This document shows, one piece after another, positions 31,698-41,023 of a stretch of DNA of 64,000 nucleotides (its first letter is position 1; each line of letters begins with the position of its first letter). This stretch comes from Streptomyces kanamyceticus (GTDB lineage Bacteria > Actinomycetota > Actinomycetes > Streptomycetales > Streptomycetaceae). The stretch is taken from NCBI RefSeq assembly GCF_008704495.1, contig NZ_CP023699.1, positions 6,944,001 to 7,008,000 of the forward strand, given 5' to 3'. The notes below the pieces were generated by a model that worked only from the letters and a program-made list of their open reading frames with translations, ran no database searches and had not been told where the DNA came from. Position numbers and translations under genes: made by a program.

Positions 31698-34430
31698 CTA
31701 CGCGTCGCCCCCGGCAGCACCCGGGTCGGCGGCCGTGACGTCGAGGAGCTGGTAGCGGTCGATCGCCTGCTTCAGGACGGAGCGGTCGACCTTGCCCTCG
31801 CGGGCCAGTTCGGTCAGCACGCCGACCACGATCGACTGCGCGTCGATGTGGAAGAAGCGGCGGGCCGCACCGCGGGTGTCCGCGAAGCCGAAGCCGTCCG
31901 CGCCCAGCGACTGGTACGTGCCGGGCACCCAGCGGGAGATCTGGTCGGGGACGCTCCGCATCCAGTCGGAGACGGCCACGAACGGGCCCTCGGCGCCGGA
32001 CAGCTTCTGCGTGACGTACGGGACGCGCTGCTCCTCCTCGGGGTGCAGGAGGTTGTGGCGCTCCACGTCGACGGCCTCGCGGCGCAGTTCGTTCCAGGAG
32101 GTCGCCGACCAGACGTCCGCCTTGACGTTCCACTCCGACGCGAGGATCTGCTGCGCCTCGACCGCCCACGGCACCGCTACGCCGGACGCGAGGATCTGGG
32201 CCGAAATGGCGCCCTGCTCACCGGACTTGAAGCGGTAGATGCCCTTGAGGATGCCGTCGACGTCCACGTCGGCGGGCTCGGCAGGGTGCTGGATCGGCTC
32301 GTTGTAGACGGTGAGGTAGTAGAAGACGTCCTCACTGTCGGGGCCGTACATCCGGCGCAGGCCGTCCTTGACGATGTGCGCGATCTCGTAGCCGAAGGCG
32401 GGGTCGTAGGCGACACAGCCAGGGTTGGTCGAGGCGAGCAGCTGGGAGTGCCCGTCCGCGTGCTGCAGGCCCTCGCCGGTCAAGGTCGTGCGCCCAGCGG
32501 TCGCGCCCAGGACGAAACCGCGCGCCAGCTGGTCGGCCATCTGCCAGAACTGGTCGCCGGTGCGCTGGAAACCGAACATCGAGTAGAAGACGTACACCGG
32601 GATCAAGGGCTCGCCATGGGTGGCGTAGGCCGAACCGGCGGCGATGAGGGACGCCGTGCAGCCCGCCTCCGAGATGCCGTCGTGCAGCATCTGGCCCGTC
32701 GGCGACTCCTTGTAGGCGAGGAGCAGGTCGCGGTCCACGGCCTCGTACTGCTGGCCGAGCGGGTTGTAGATCTTCGCGCTCGGGAAGAACGCGTCCATGC
32801 CGAAGGTGCGGTACTCGTCGGGGGCGATCAGCACGAAGCGCTTGCCGATCTCCTTGTCCCGCATGAGGTCCTTCAGGATGCGGACGAACGCCATGGTGGT
32901 GGCGATCGACTGCTGGCCCGAGCCCTTCTTCGCGGTCGCGTACGTCTTGTCCTCGGGGAGCTGGAGCGGCTTGGAGCGCACCACGCGGGTCGGGACGTAG
33001 CCGCCGAGACCCTTGCGGCGGTCGTGCATGTACTGGATCTCTTCGGAGTCGCGGCCCGGGTGGTAGTACGGCGGGGCGCCGTCCTCCAGCTGCTTGTCCG
33101 TGATCGGGATGTGCAGACGGTCGCGGAAGCCCTTGAGGTCGTCGACCGTCAGCTTCTTCATCTGGTGCGTGGCGTTGCGGCCCTCGAAGTTCGGGCCGAG
33201 GGTCCAGCCCTTGACCGTCTGGGCGAGGATCACGGTCGGCTGGCCCTTGTGGGCCTTGGCCGCCGCGAACGCCGCGTAGACCTTCTTGTGGTCGTGACCG
33301 CCGCGGCCCAGGTGCAGGATCTGCTCGTCGGTCATGCCCTCGACCATGGCGCGCAGGCGCTGGTCGTCGCCGAAGAAGTGGTCGCGGATGTACGCGCCGG
33401 TCTCGGTGGCGTAGGTCTGGAACTGGCCGTCGGGCGTGGTGTTCAGCTTGTTCACCAGGAGGCCGTCGCGGTCCTGGGCGAGCAGCGGGTCCCAACTGCG
33501 GTCCCAGACCAGCTTGATGACGTTCCAGCCGGCGCCGCGGAACTGCGACTCCAGCTCCTGGATGATCTTGCCGTTGCCGCGCACCGGGCCGTCCAGGCGC
33601 TGCAGGTTGCAGTTGACGACGAAGGTGAGGTTGTCCAGGCCCTCGCGGGCGGCGATGGAGAGCTGGCCGAGCGACTCGGGCTCGTCCATCTCGCCGTCGC
33701 CGAGGAACGCCCAGACGTGCGACTTGGAGGTGTCGGCGATGTCGCGCGCCGCCATGTAGCGGTTCATCCGCGCCTGGAAGATCGCGCCGAGCGGGCCGAG
33801 GCCCATGGAGACGGTCGGGAACTCCCAGAAGTCCGGCATCAGGCGCGGGTGCGGGTACGACGAGAGGCCGTTGGGCGCCTTGGACTTCTCCTGCCGGAAC
33901 GCGTCGAGCTGCTGCTCGGAGAGTCGGTCGAGGAGGAAGGCGCGGGCGTAGATGCCGGGGGACGCGTGCCCCTGGAAGAAGATCTGGTCGCCGCCGTCGC
34001 CCTCGTCCTTGCCCCGGAAGAAGTGGTTGAAGCCCACGTCGTAGAGCGAGGCGGAGGAGGCGAAGGTGGCGATGTGACCGCCGACCCCGATGCCGGGGCG
34101 CTGGGCGCGGGAGACCATCACCGCGGCGTTCCAGCGGGTCGCGTTCAGGACCTTGCGCTCGATCTCCTCGTTTCCGGGGAAGAACGGCTCGTCCTTGGTG
34201 GCGATCGTGTTGACGTAGTCGGTACTGCGCATCTCGGGCACGGCGACGCGCTTCTCCCGCGCGCGCTCGATCAGCCGGAGCATCAGGTAGCGGGCCCGCT
34301 CGCGGCCGCGTTCGTCGACGGCGGCATCGAGGGAGTCGAGCCACTCCTGGGTCTCTTCGGGATCGAAGTCCGGGACCTGACTCGGCAGGCCGCCAATGAT
34401 GATCGGGTTGCGATCGGAGCCGGAAGCCAC
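31698..34430 (-). CDS. aceE: Pyruvate dehydrogenase E1 component, homodimeric type
   Basis: 910-residue thiamine-diphosphate enzyme that decarboxylates pyruvate and feeds acetyl groups to the E2 lipoyl domains. The ThDP/Mg signature is [39 protein letters not shown] near residue 245, with conserved [22 protein letters not shown] near 120 and [20 protein letters not shown] near 650. Length matches AceE. GTG 34430 has AAGGA upstream and gives the usual [25 protein letters not shown] start. No E2/E3 genes adjoin. Confidence 0.96.
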   Translation of the reverse strand: MASGSDRNPIIIGGLPSQVPDFDPEETQEWLDSLDAAVDERGRERARYLMLRLIERAREKRVAVPEMRSTDYVNTIATKDEPFFPGNEEIERKVLNATRWNAAVMVSRAQRPGIGVGGHIATFASSASLYDVGFNHFFRGKDEGDGGDQIFFQGHASPGIYARAFLLDRLSEQQLDAFRQEKSKAPNGLSSYPHPRLMPDFWEFPTVSMGLGPLGAIFQARMNRYMAARDIADTSKSHVWAFLGDGEMDEPESLGQLSIAAREGLDNLTFVVNCNLQRLDGPVRGNGKIIQELESQFRGAGWNVIKLVWDRSWDPLLAQDRDGLLVNKLNTTPDGQFQTYATETGAYIRDHFFGDDQRLRAMVEGMTDEQILHLGRGGHDHKKVYAAFAAAKAHKGQPTVILAQTVKGWTLGPNFEGRNATHQMKKLTVDDLKGFRDRLHIPITDKQLEDGAPPYYHPGRDSEEIQYMHDRRKGLGGYVPTRVVRSKPLQLPEDKTYATAKKGSGQQSIATTMAFVRILKDLMRDKEIGKRFVLIAPDEYRTFGMDAFFPSAKIYNPLGQQYEAVDRDLLLAYKESPTGQMLHDGISEAGCTASLIAAGSAYATHGEPLIPVYVFYSMFGFQRTGDQFWQMADQLARGFVLGATAGRTTLTGEGLQHADGHSQLLASTNPGCVAYDPAFGYEIAHIVKDGLRRMYGPDSEDVFYYLTVYNEPIQHPAEPADVDVDGILKGIYRFKSGEQGAISAQILASGVAVPWAVEAQQILASEWNVKADVWSATSWNELRREAVDVERHNLLHPEEEQRVPYVTQKLSGAEGPFVAVSDWMRSVPDQISRWVPGTYQSLGADGFGFADTRGAARRFFHIDAQSIVVGVLTELAREGKVDRSVLKQAIDRYQLLDVTAADPGAAGGDA

Positions 34431-34800
34431 GCTGTTCCTTCGCTGTTGAGGGCCTTCGCCTGGGTTCTGCCTGGCCGTGCGCCGTTTCCCCCATCGTGGA
34501 CCGCATGGGCGCAAACGTCATCTCTACCGAGAGGTAACCGAGGCGGTGATCCGGCGACCCTGCGGTAGGCTCGGCCAAATCGCAACGATACGCCCATCCT
34601 GCCTAGCCGCTTCGCAGAGCCGTTCGGTCCCGGACGGATGTGGCGGCAGTTGCGGCGACACGGTCGGGAACGTCACCGTTTCGGCGGTCTCGGCCGCCGG
34701 GTACTTGCGCGATCCGCCCCGCCCGTGTGGACTACGGCCAACGCCCCGCGCACGCGCGTGGCTGACAGGCATTCCCGAAAACATGATCAGGAGGCAATCC
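34431..34800. other. Divergent intergenic region aceE / DUF3052 gene
   Basis: 370 bp without a credible gene. An inverted motif TACC-GAGA-GGTA occurs at 34525-34536. A TAGGCT near 34566 resembles a plus-strand -10. Promoters for both genes must lie here; they could not be fixed further. Confidence 0.45.
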
Positions 34801-35232
34801 GTGAGCGCGACCGCGGACCACGCGGAGACGAACCTGGCCGTAAGGCTTGGTTTCCAGCCCGACCAGGTGGTCCAGGAGATCGGCTACGACGACGACGTCG
34901 ACCAGGAGCTCCGCGAGGCCATCGAGCAGGCCACAGGCACAGAGCTCGTCGACGAGGAGTACGACGACGTGGCCGACGCCGTGGTGCTCTGGTTCCGTGA
35001 GGACGACGGGGACCTGACTGATGCGTTGGTGGATGCCATCGCGTACATGGAGGAGGGCGGCTCGATCCTGCTGCTGACTCCGAAGACCGGTCGCGACGGC
35101 TATGTCGAGCCGAGCGAGATCGGCGAGGCGGCCACCACCGCGGGCCTCTCCCAGACCAAGAGCATCAACGCCGGCAAGGATTGGAACGGCAGCCGGCTGA
35201 TCACCCCCAAGGGGGCGGCGAAGAAGCGGTAA
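34801..35232 (+). CDS. DUF3052 family protein
   Basis: 143-residue acidic cytosolic protein (EIGYDDDVDQELREAIEQATGTELVDEEYDDVADAVVLWFREDDGDL), ending in a basic tail (PKGAAKKR). A conserved actinobacterial family of unknown biochemical role, regularly next to aceE in Streptomyces as here; related mycobacterial proteins have been linked to regulation. GTG 34801 has AGGAGG at 34789-34794. A 20-bp stem terminator follows. Confidence 0.85.
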   Translation: MSATADHAETNLAVRLGFQPDQVVQEIGYDDDVDQELREAIEQATGTELVDEEYDDVADAVVLWFREDDGDLTDALVDAIAYMEEGGSILLLTPKTGRDGYVEPSEIGEAATTAGLSQTKSINAGKDWNGSRLITPKGAAKKR

Positions 35233-35274
35233 CGCTCCGCTGGGGTAGCGGGCTTTCCTGCGGGCCGGATGTGG

Positions 35275-35312
35275 CTGGTCGCGCAGTTCCCCGCGCCCCT
35301 TCAGGGCGCCAT
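35275..35312 (-). repeat. Single copy of the GC-rich repeat, minus orientation
   Basis: GCGCAGTTCCCCGCGCCCCT core, directly before the terminator stem of the DUF3052 gene. Confidence 0.65.
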
Positions 35313-35358
35313 CGCGTGAGGCCCCCGCCGACGTACCTGTCGGCGGGGGCCTCACGCG
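35313..35358. terminator. 20-bp perfect-stem terminator after the DUF3052 gene
   Basis: 35313-35332 pairs with 35339-35358 without mismatch around a six-base loop. No U-tract, as is common in Streptomyces. Confidence 0.85.
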
Positions 35359-35442
35359 CGCGTGCAGCCTTGATCGGCGCACGTAGGGTGGTATCACCCG
35401 AACAGCCCCATCCGAGGGGCCCCGTCGAAGGGATGCGTACTC

Positions 35443-35901
35443 ATGGCGATCGAGGTCGGCACCAAGGCGCCGGAATTCGAGCTGAAGGACAACCACGGCC
35501 GGTCCGTGAAGCTCTCCGACTTCCGCGGCGAGAAGAACGTGGTGCTGCTCTTCTACCCGTTCGCGTTCACCGGCGTGTGCACCGGTGAGCTCTGCGCGCT
35601 CCGCGACGAGCTGCCGAAGTTCGTCAACGACGACACCCAGCTGCTCGCCGTGTCCAACGACTCCATCCACACCCTGCGCGTCTTCGCCGAGCAGGAGGGC
35701 CTGGAGTACCCGCTGGTCTCCGACTTCTGGCCGCACGGCGAGGTCTCGCGCGCGTACGGCGTCTTCGACGAGGAGAAGGGCTGCGCGGTGCGCGGCACCT
35801 TCATCATCGACAAGGAGGGCGTCGTGCGCTGGACCGTCGTCAACGGCCTGCCCGACGCCCGTGACCTGAACGAGTACGTCAAGGCGCTCGGCACCCTGTG
35901 A
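35443..35901 (+). CDS. AhpE-type peroxiredoxin
   Basis: 152-residue cytosolic thiol peroxidase. Active-site motif YPFAFTGVCTGELC holds peroxidatic Cys46 with Thr43 and Pro39. Cys51 and a further Cys in EEKGCAVRG near 107 could serve as resolving thiols. The rest (FIIDKEGVVRWTVVNGLPDARDLNEYV) is a full AhpC/TSA fold. It reduces peroxides; the reductant is unknown. It sits between the DUF3052 gene and the ter genes, consistent with a stress neighbourhood. Confidence 0.92.
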   Translation: MAIEVGTKAPEFELKDNHGRSVKLSDFRGEKNVVLLFYPFAFTGVCTGELCALRDELPKFVNDDTQLLAVSNDSIHTLRVFAEQEGLEYPLVSDFWPHGEVSRAYGVFDEEKGCAVRGTFIIDKEGVVRWTVVNGLPDARDLNEYVKALGTL

Positions 35902-35944
35902 CCGACGCCCGGTGAGGTGGCCGGGCCCGGACGCCCCGCAGGAC

Positions 35945-35962
35945 CCTGAGTCTTCTCAGGGG
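35945..35962 (+). terminator. Short hairpin after the peroxiredoxin gene
   Basis: CCCTGAG-TCTT-CTCAGGG, seven perfect pairs, 43 bp after the stop codon. Moderate strength. Confidence 0.5.
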
Positions 35963-36003
35963 TGACACCCTGTGATTCTTCAGGTGCAGAGCCTGTGGCG
36001 GCC

Positions 36004-36031
36004 GGGAACCGGTCACTAGGATCCACTCGTT
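36004..36031 (+). promoter_or_regulatory. Candidate ECF-sigma promoter before terD
   Basis: GGGAAC (36004-36009), 19-bp spacer, GTT (36029-36031) resembles SigR/SigE-type promoters (GGAAY-N16 to 19-GTY). It is 60 bp before the terD start. A GGGAAC with a 19-bp spacer to GTA also occurs upstream of the HpcH-type gene at 40936. Weak, sequence-pattern evidence only. Confidence 0.3.
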
Positions 36032-36091
36032 GATCCGATGGCAACGCAACGCTTGGGGCTCCCCGCCCCTGGACACCAATTGGGAGGACTC

Positions 36092-36667
36092 GTGGGAGTC
36101 AGCCTCAGCAAGGGCGGCAACGTATCTCTGAGCAAGGAGGCGCCGGGCCTGACCGCAGTCCTGGTCGGCCTCGGCTGGGATGTGCGTACGACCACCGGCA
36201 CCGACTTCGACCTCGATGCCAGCGCCATCCTGACGAACGCGGAGGGCAAGGTCAGCAGTGACCAGAACTTCGTGTTCTTCAACAATCTGAAGAGCCCCGA
36301 CGGCTCCGTCGAGCACACCGGTGACAACACCACCGGTGAGGGCGAGGGCGACGACGAGGCGATCAAGGTCGACCTGGCGGCGGTCCCGGCCGACGTCGAG
36401 AAGATCGTGTTCCCGGTCTCGATCTACGACGCCGAGAACCGCCAGCAGTCGTTCGGCCAGGTCCGCAACGCGTTCATCCGCGTCGTGAACCAGGCGGGCG
36501 GCGCGGAGATCGCCCGTTACGACCTCTCCGAGGACGCCTCGACGGAGACCGCCATGGTCTTCGGTGAGCTGTACCGGCACGGCGCCGAGTGGAAGTTCCG
36601 CGCGGTCGGCCAGGGCTACGCCTCGGGCCTGCGCGGCATCGCGCAGGACTTCGGCGTCAACGTCTGA
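36092..36667 (+). CDS. terD: TerD-family calcium-binding stress protein (copy 1)
   Basis: 191 residues, a complete TerD domain. Ca-binding acidic loops are DFDLDASAI and [22 protein letters not shown], with core [44 protein letters not shown] and [23 protein letters not shown]. Cytosolic proteins of this family give tellurite and chemical-stress resistance and affect Streptomyces differentiation. GTG 36092 has GGGAGG with correct spacing. Copy 2 follows 104 bp downstream and is very similar. Confidence 0.95.
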   Translation: MGVSLSKGGNVSLSKEAPGLTAVLVGLGWDVRTTTGTDFDLDASAILTNAEGKVSSDQNFVFFNNLKSPDGSVEHTGDNTTGEGEGDDEAIKVDLAAVPADVEKIVFPVSIYDAENRQQSFGQVRNAFIRVVNQAGGAEIARYDLSEDASTETAMVFGELYRHGAEWKFRAVGQGYASGLRGIAQDFGVNV

Positions 36668-36771
36668 GCCGAGTCACCACCCTTTGCCAGTCGTCCGGCG
36701 CCGCACACACACCAGTGCGGCGCCGGACGTGCTCACCCTCCAGTCCCGTCACCTCGGGGAGGACCATCACT

Positions 36772-37347
36772 ATGGGCGTCACGCTCGCCAAGGGGGGCAA
36801 TGTCTCCCTCTCCAAGGCCGCACCGAATCTCACCCAGGTCCTCGTCGGGCTCGGCTGGGACGCGCGTTCCACCACCGGCGCACCCTTCGACCTCGATGCC
36901 AGCGCGCTGCTGTGCAACGCGGGCAAGGTGCTCGGTGACGAGTGGTTCGTCTTCTACAACAACCTCAAGAGCCCGGACGGCTCCGTGGAGCACACCGGTG
37001 ACAACCTCACCGGTGAGGGCGAGGGCGACGACGAATCGCTCCTGATCGACCTCTCCAAGGTGCCCGCCAACTGCGACAAGATCGTCTTCCCCGTCTCGAT
37101 CCATGACGCGGACAACCGCGGCCAGACGTTCGGGCAGGTCAGCAACGCCTTCATCCGTGTGGCGAACCAGGCGGACGGCCAGGAGCTCGCGCGCTACGAC
37201 CTCTCCGAGGACGCCTCCACGGAGACCGCGATGATCTTCGGTGAGGTGTATCGCTACGGGGGAGAGTGGAAGTTCCGCGCCGTCGGGCAGGGGTACGCGT
37301 CGGGTCTGCGGGGCATCGCCCTAGACTTCGGGGTCAACGTTTCGTAA
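36772..37347 (+). CDS. TerD-family calcium-binding stress protein (copy 2)
   Basis: 191 residues, alignable end to end with copy 1 ([68 protein letters not shown]). A recent tandem duplication by appearance. It differs by two Cys residues (ALLCNAG, ANCDK). The 25 bp at its 3' end, including stop, recur 392 bp downstream. GGGGAGG precedes the ATG by about ten bases. Confidence 0.95.
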   Translation: MGVTLAKGGNVSLSKAAPNLTQVLVGLGWDARSTTGAPFDLDASALLCNAGKVLGDEWFVFYNNLKSPDGSVEHTGDNLTGEGEGDDESLLIDLSKVPANCDKIVFPVSIHDADNRGQTFGQVSNAFIRVANQADGQELARYDLSEDASTETAMIFGEVYRYGGEWKFRAVGQGYASGLRGIALDFGVNVS

Positions 37348-37349
37348 AG
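37325..37349 (+). repeat. 25-bp direct repeat, left copy (terD 3' end)
   Basis: The last codons of terD copy 2 (FGVNVS-stop) and four following bases. An identical 25 bp recurs at 37717-37741. Confidence 0.9.
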
Positions 37350-37466
37350 GGCTGCGCACGCAGCGTGGCCCGGCGACGAAGACGGAGAGCCACCTGCTGC
37401 GCCTGGAAACGAGGCAGATGACTCTCCGGGGAACTCGCCGCCCCGAAGGACGGGAGTCTGTTCATT

Positions 37467-37643
37467 ATGCCCAAGGAACCTCAGCTGACGGGCGTGCGCC
37501 CCATGGGCCATGTCCTCATGTACTGCGCGGCGCTCGCCGCCGGAGTGGTGCTCGTCGTCACCGGTGGGGCCACACCGGTCGAGGCGTCCGGCTACGTCTC
37601 CCCGTTCCTTCTGATCTTCGAGGGGGCGAGGGCGCGCGGCTGA
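37467..37643 (+). CDS. Small predicted membrane protein between terD and the TerC-like gene
   Basis: 58 residues. MPKEPQLTGVRPMGHVLM leads into one hydrophobic helix (YCAALAAGVVLVVTGGA), then a short tail with a second hydrophobic patch (YVSPFLLIFEG). A single-pass membrane protein of unknown role; its position suggests a Ter partner. GGGAG lies upstream at 37452, somewhat distant from the ATG. Both ends of the ORF lie within the segment bounded by the 25-bp direct repeats. No homologue recognised. Confidence 0.6.
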   Translation: MPKEPQLTGVRPMGHVLMYCAALAAGVVLVVTGGATPVEASGYVSPFLLIFEGARARG

Positions 37644-37716
37644 CGGAGGAGGCCCGCCGACCGAGCTCCGTGTCCGGGGAGGGTCGCCCTCTCCGGACGC
37701 GTAGCGGGACCTCTAC

Positions 37717-37741
37717 ACTTCGGGGTCAACGTTTCGTAAAG
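37717..37741 (+). repeat. 25-bp direct repeat, right copy (terD-end remnant)
   Basis: Identical to 37325-37349. In the matching frame it reads PLHFGVNVS-stop, so it is a remnant or duplicate of a terD 3' end just before the TerC-like gene. Confidence 0.9.
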
Positions 37742-37803
37742 CAGGGGACCGCCGCGGGGGAGACCGCTAAACGGGAGCCCGTACACACACGATTGGGTAG
37801 CCA

Positions 37804-38949
37804 GTGCTTCTGAAAACCTTCGGCTGGTCGTTCGCGGTCACCGCGCTCGGCCTGGTGGCCGCGGTGTTCTACGGGGGGTGGACCGGGTTCGGCGTAGTGG
37901 CGATCCTGTCCATCCTCGAGATCTCGGTGTCCTTCGACAACGCGGTGGTCAACGCCGGGATCCTGAAGAAGATGAATGCCTTCTGGCAGAAGATCTTCCT
38001 CACCATCGGTGTGCTGATCGCCGTCTTCGGCATGCGGCTCGTGTTCCCCGTCGCGATCGTGGCCATCAGCGCCAAGATCGGTCCGATCGAAGCCGTGCGG
38101 CTCGCGCTCAACGACAAGGACAAGTACCAGCAGCTGGTGACCGACGCTCACCCGTCGATCGCCGCGTTCGGTGGCATGTTCCTGCTGATGATCTTCCTCG
38201 ACTTCATTTTCGAGGACCGTGACATCAAGTGGCTGAGCTGGATCGAGCGTCCGCTCGCCAAGCTCGGCAAGGTCGACATGCTGTCGGTCTGCATCGCGCT
38301 CATCGTGCTCATGATCACCGCGATGACCTTCGCCACCAACGCCCACCAGCACGGCGGCGCGCACGTGGACAAGGCACAGACAGTCCTCATCGCGGGTATC
38401 GCGGGTCTGATCACGTATCTCATCGTGGGCGGCCTGTCCGGCTTCTTCGAGAACAAGCTCGAGGAGAACGAGGAGCGCGAGCACGAGGAGGAGGAAGAGG
38501 CCAAGAAGAGCGGCAAGAAGGTTCCTGCTGTCGTGATGGCGGGCAAGGCCGCGTTCTTCATGTTCCTCTACCTCGAGGTCCTGGACGCGTCGTTCTCCTT
38601 CGACGGCGTCATCGGCGCCTTCGCGATCACCAACGACATCGTCCTGATGGCCCTCGGCCTCGGCATCGGCGCCATGTACGTCCGTTCGCTCACGGTCTAC
38701 CTGGTCCGCCAGGGCACCCTCGACGACTACGTCTACCTGGAGCACGGCGCGCACTACGCGATCGGTGCCCTCGCCGTGATCCTCCTGGTCACGATCCAGT
38801 ACGAGATCCACGAGGTGATCACCGGATCCGTCGGTGTCCTCCTGATCGCCTGGTCCTTCTACTCGTCCGTGCGCCGCAACCGCGCGCTGGCGGCGGCGGA
38901 GGGAAAAGCGGGGGCGGGCGAGAAGCCTGAGGTCTCGTCCGGGGTCTGA
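37804..38949 (+). CDS. TerC-like integral membrane protein (DUF475 type)
   Basis: 381 residues with about nine membrane helices. Family motifs ISVSFDNAVVNAGILKKM (helix 2) and LDASFSFDGVIGAFAITNDIVLMALGLGIGAMYVRSLTVYLV carry membrane Asp/Asn residues proposed to bind metal. A charged cytosolic loop, EENEEREHEEEEEAKKSGKK, separates two halves that look like an internal repeat. It probably forms the membrane partner of the TerD proteins in metal or stress sensing. GTG 37804; the ribosome site is weak. Confidence 0.9.
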   Translation: MLLKTFGWSFAVTALGLVAAVFYGGWTGFGVVAILSILEISVSFDNAVVNAGILKKMNAFWQKIFLTIGVLIAVFGMRLVFPVAIVAISAKIGPIEAVRLALNDKDKYQQLVTDAHPSIAAFGGMFLLMIFLDFIFEDRDIKWLSWIERPLAKLGKVDMLSVCIALIVLMITAMTFATNAHQHGGAHVDKAQTVLIAGIAGLITYLIVGGLSGFFENKLEENEEREHEEEEEAKKSGKKVPAVVMAGKAAFFMFLYLEVLDASFSFDGVIGAFAITNDIVLMALGLGIGAMYVRSLTVYLVRQGTLDDYVYLEHGAHYAIGALAVILLVTIQYEIHEVITGSVGVLLIAWSFYSSVRRNRALAAAEGKAGAGEKPEVSSGV

Positions 38950-39029
38950 CACTGTCTGAATCCCGCGCCGCCGTGTCCGGTTCCGGTTTCCGGAGTGTGA
39001 CGGCGGCCCGGGTGAGGAACGCTCTTTTC

Positions 39030-39066
39030 GGGGCGGCCGTCGAGGAGATGTCCTCATGGCCGCCCC
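39030..39066. terminator. Terminator after the TerC-like gene
   Basis: GGGGCGGCC (39030-39038) pairs with GGCCGCCCC (39058-39066), with an internal GAGGA-GATG-TCCTC hairpin. CTTTTCG follows. Confidence 0.75.
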
Positions 39067-39139
39067 GTCGCTTTTCGAACGAGACAGACGAGACACAGGG
39101 CCCGTATCCGTACGTGGCACGAGGGCACTTGGGGGCGGC

Positions 39140-39874
39140 ATGTCCTTCTGGGACGGTCTGTGGCGTGGGCGTTCGATGGATTACGAATCGGGCAGCGCCG
39201 CGACCAACTCCATCGAACTGACCAAACGACACCCGACGGTCTCGCTCAGCAAACAGGGCGCGGCCACCGGCAACCTGCGCGTCAACCTCTCCTGGCAGAT
39301 GCGCACCTCCGACCTCCTCGGCAAGCAGCGCGGCGGCGGTCTGCGGCACCCCTTCCAGATGTTCCGGCCCGAGCCGGTCCAGGCGCACACGCAGAGCATG
39401 GTCAACGTCGACCTCGACCTCGGCTGTCTGTACGAACTGACCAGCGGCGAGAAGGGCGTGGTGCAGCCGCTGGGGCACTTCTTCGGGAGCCTCAACTCGC
39501 CGCCGTACGTGCAGGGCAGCGGCGACGACCGGTTCGGTTCCGGGTCGGGCGAGACGCTCTACGTCAATCTCGACCACCGCGAGTCGATCAAGCGGCTGCT
39601 GGTGTTCGTGTACATCTACGACCAGACGCCCGCCTTCGACCGCACGCACGCCAAGGTCACGCTCTACCCCAGCAACGGCCCCCGGATCGAGATCGACCTG
39701 GACGAGCGCCAGCCGCAGGCCCGCTCGTGCGCCGTGGTCTCCGTCGAGAACGTCAAGGGCGAGCTGGTGGTGCGCCGCGAGGTGAAGTTCGTCTACGGCT
39801 TCCAGGCGGAGCTCGACCGGTTGTACGGCTGGGGCCTGCAGTGGGGCAGGGGCTACAAGTCGAAGGTGGGCTGA
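39140..39874 (+). CDS. TerD-superfamily protein
   Basis: 244 residues. SFWDGLWRGRSMDYESGSAATNSIELTKRHPTVSLSKQG leads into a divergent TerD beta-sandwich with MVNVDLDLGCLYELTSGEKGVVQPLGHFFG (calcium loop) and LYVNLDHRESIKRLLVFVYIYD. Usually called a tellurium-resistance protein of the TerA-like or TerD-like kind in Streptomyces. It lacks the acidic GEGEGDD loop of the two terD copies, so metal binding may differ. It is convergent with the next gene with a 16-bp gap. Confidence 0.82.
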   Translation: MSFWDGLWRGRSMDYESGSAATNSIELTKRHPTVSLSKQGAATGNLRVNLSWQMRTSDLLGKQRGGGLRHPFQMFRPEPVQAHTQSMVNVDLDLGCLYELTSGEKGVVQPLGHFFGSLNSPPYVQGSGDDRFGSGSGETLYVNLDHRESIKRLLVFVYIYDQTPAFDRTHAKVTLYPSNGPRIEIDLDERQPQARSCAVVSVENVKGELVVRREVKFVYGFQAELDRLYGWGLQWGRGYKSKVG

Positions 39875-39890
39875 GCCACCGGGAGCGGCC

Positions 39891-40766
39891 TCAGCGGGGC
39901 AGGAACTGCGGCCCCTGCGGAGGCAGCCGGAAGTTCGGGTCCGGCATCTGGGCGACCGGCTGCGGATAGCCGTACGAGGGCTGTGCGACCGGCGCCGCGG
40001 AGACGATCGGCGTCGGCTGCGTGGGAGCCGCCGGAGGGTAGCCGTACGCGGGCTGGGGCGCCGGGTGCCGGGGCGGCGCGGGCGGATAGCCGTACGCGGG
40101 CTGCGGGGCCGTCTGCGGGGCGGGCTGGGCGATCGAGGGCTGGTGCGCGGGCTGCCGCGGCGGCAGCGGGAACGAGGCGGGCGGCTGGGGGAGCGAGACG
40201 GGCGGCTGGGACCCGGCGGAGTCCGTGTCGTCCACCGAGATCCCGAAGTCCGACGCCAGGCCTTCGAGCCCGTTGGAGTACCCCTCGCCCAGGGCCCGGA
40301 ACTTCCAGCCCTCGCCGCGCCGGTAGAGCTCCCCGCAGATCAGCGCGGTCTCCTCGCCGGTCTGCGGGGTGATGTCGAAGTACGCGAGCGGCTCGGCGTC
40401 GGCGAGCGCCGCGTCGTACAGCAGGATGCGCAGCGCCGGTACGTGCTGGAAGGAGACGCCCTCCGCGGACGCGGCGATGAGCACCCGGCTCACGGCCGGG
40501 TCCAGGCCCGCCAGATCCGTCTGGATGGTGTCGGTAAGACCCTCGGTCACCCGCTTCTTGCCGAGCCGCCAGACCTTGCCCGCGGGGTGCCGCGGCTGGT
40601 TGTAGAAGACGAAGTCCTCGTCGGAGCGGACCCGTCCTTCGCCGCCCAGGAGCAGCGCGGAGGCGTCCACGTCGGGCACGCCCTGGCCCGGGGTCCAGCG
40701 CAGCACGGCGCGGACCGCCGTGGCTTCGAGCGGGACGTTCGACCCCTTCAGCATCGCGTGCGTCAT
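39891..40766 (-). CDS. TerD-family protein with Pro/Tyr-rich tail
   Basis: 291 residues. The TerD domain (residues 1-185: MLKGSNVPLEATAVRAVLRW, DVDASALLLG, FDITPQTGEETALICGELYRRGEGWKFRALGEGYSNGLEGL) is followed by about 100 residues of low-complexity Pro/Gln with repeated AYGYPP units, a likely flexible interaction tail. ATG 40766 starts the domain. It is divergent from the HpcH-type gene, so it sits at the hinge between sensing and biosynthetic parts of the Ter island. Confidence 0.88.
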   Translation of the reverse strand: MTHAMLKGSNVPLEATAVRAVLRWTPGQGVPDVDASALLLGGEGRVRSDEDFVFYNQPRHPAGKVWRLGKKRVTEGLTDTIQTDLAGLDPAVSRVLIAASAEGVSFQHVPALRILLYDAALADAEPLAYFDITPQTGEETALICGELYRRGEGWKFRALGEGYSNGLEGLASDFGISVDDTDSAGSQPPVSLPQPPASFPLPPRQPAHQPSIAQPAPQTAPQPAYGYPPAPPRHPAPQPAYGYPPAAPTQPTPIVSAAPVAQPSYGYPQPVAQMPDPNFRLPPQGPQFLPR

Positions 40767-41023
40767 GCGATCATCCTGCCTTCCCCCGCCCCGGCGGGAC
40801 AACGTGGGGGCCTCAAGGGCCCGGTCGCGTCGGCAGGCGCCTGACCTGCGGGTGGCCCGCGGGTGGCACGGGCATGCGACGGTTGTGTGGTCTGCGTGTG
40901 TGACTTGGCCGGGTTACCTGAAGTTCATGCCCGGTGGGAACCCCCGACAGGCCTCTCTACGTACTATTACCGGCCACATCACGTCGGGCCGAGTCGACGA
41001 AACCGGCGATAGCAGGGGATCTC

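Noticed and set aside
31569..34568. 999-codon plus-strand frame opposite aceE
   Set aside because: Shadow of the aceE codon bias; no domain recognisable, whereas aceE is unmistakable.
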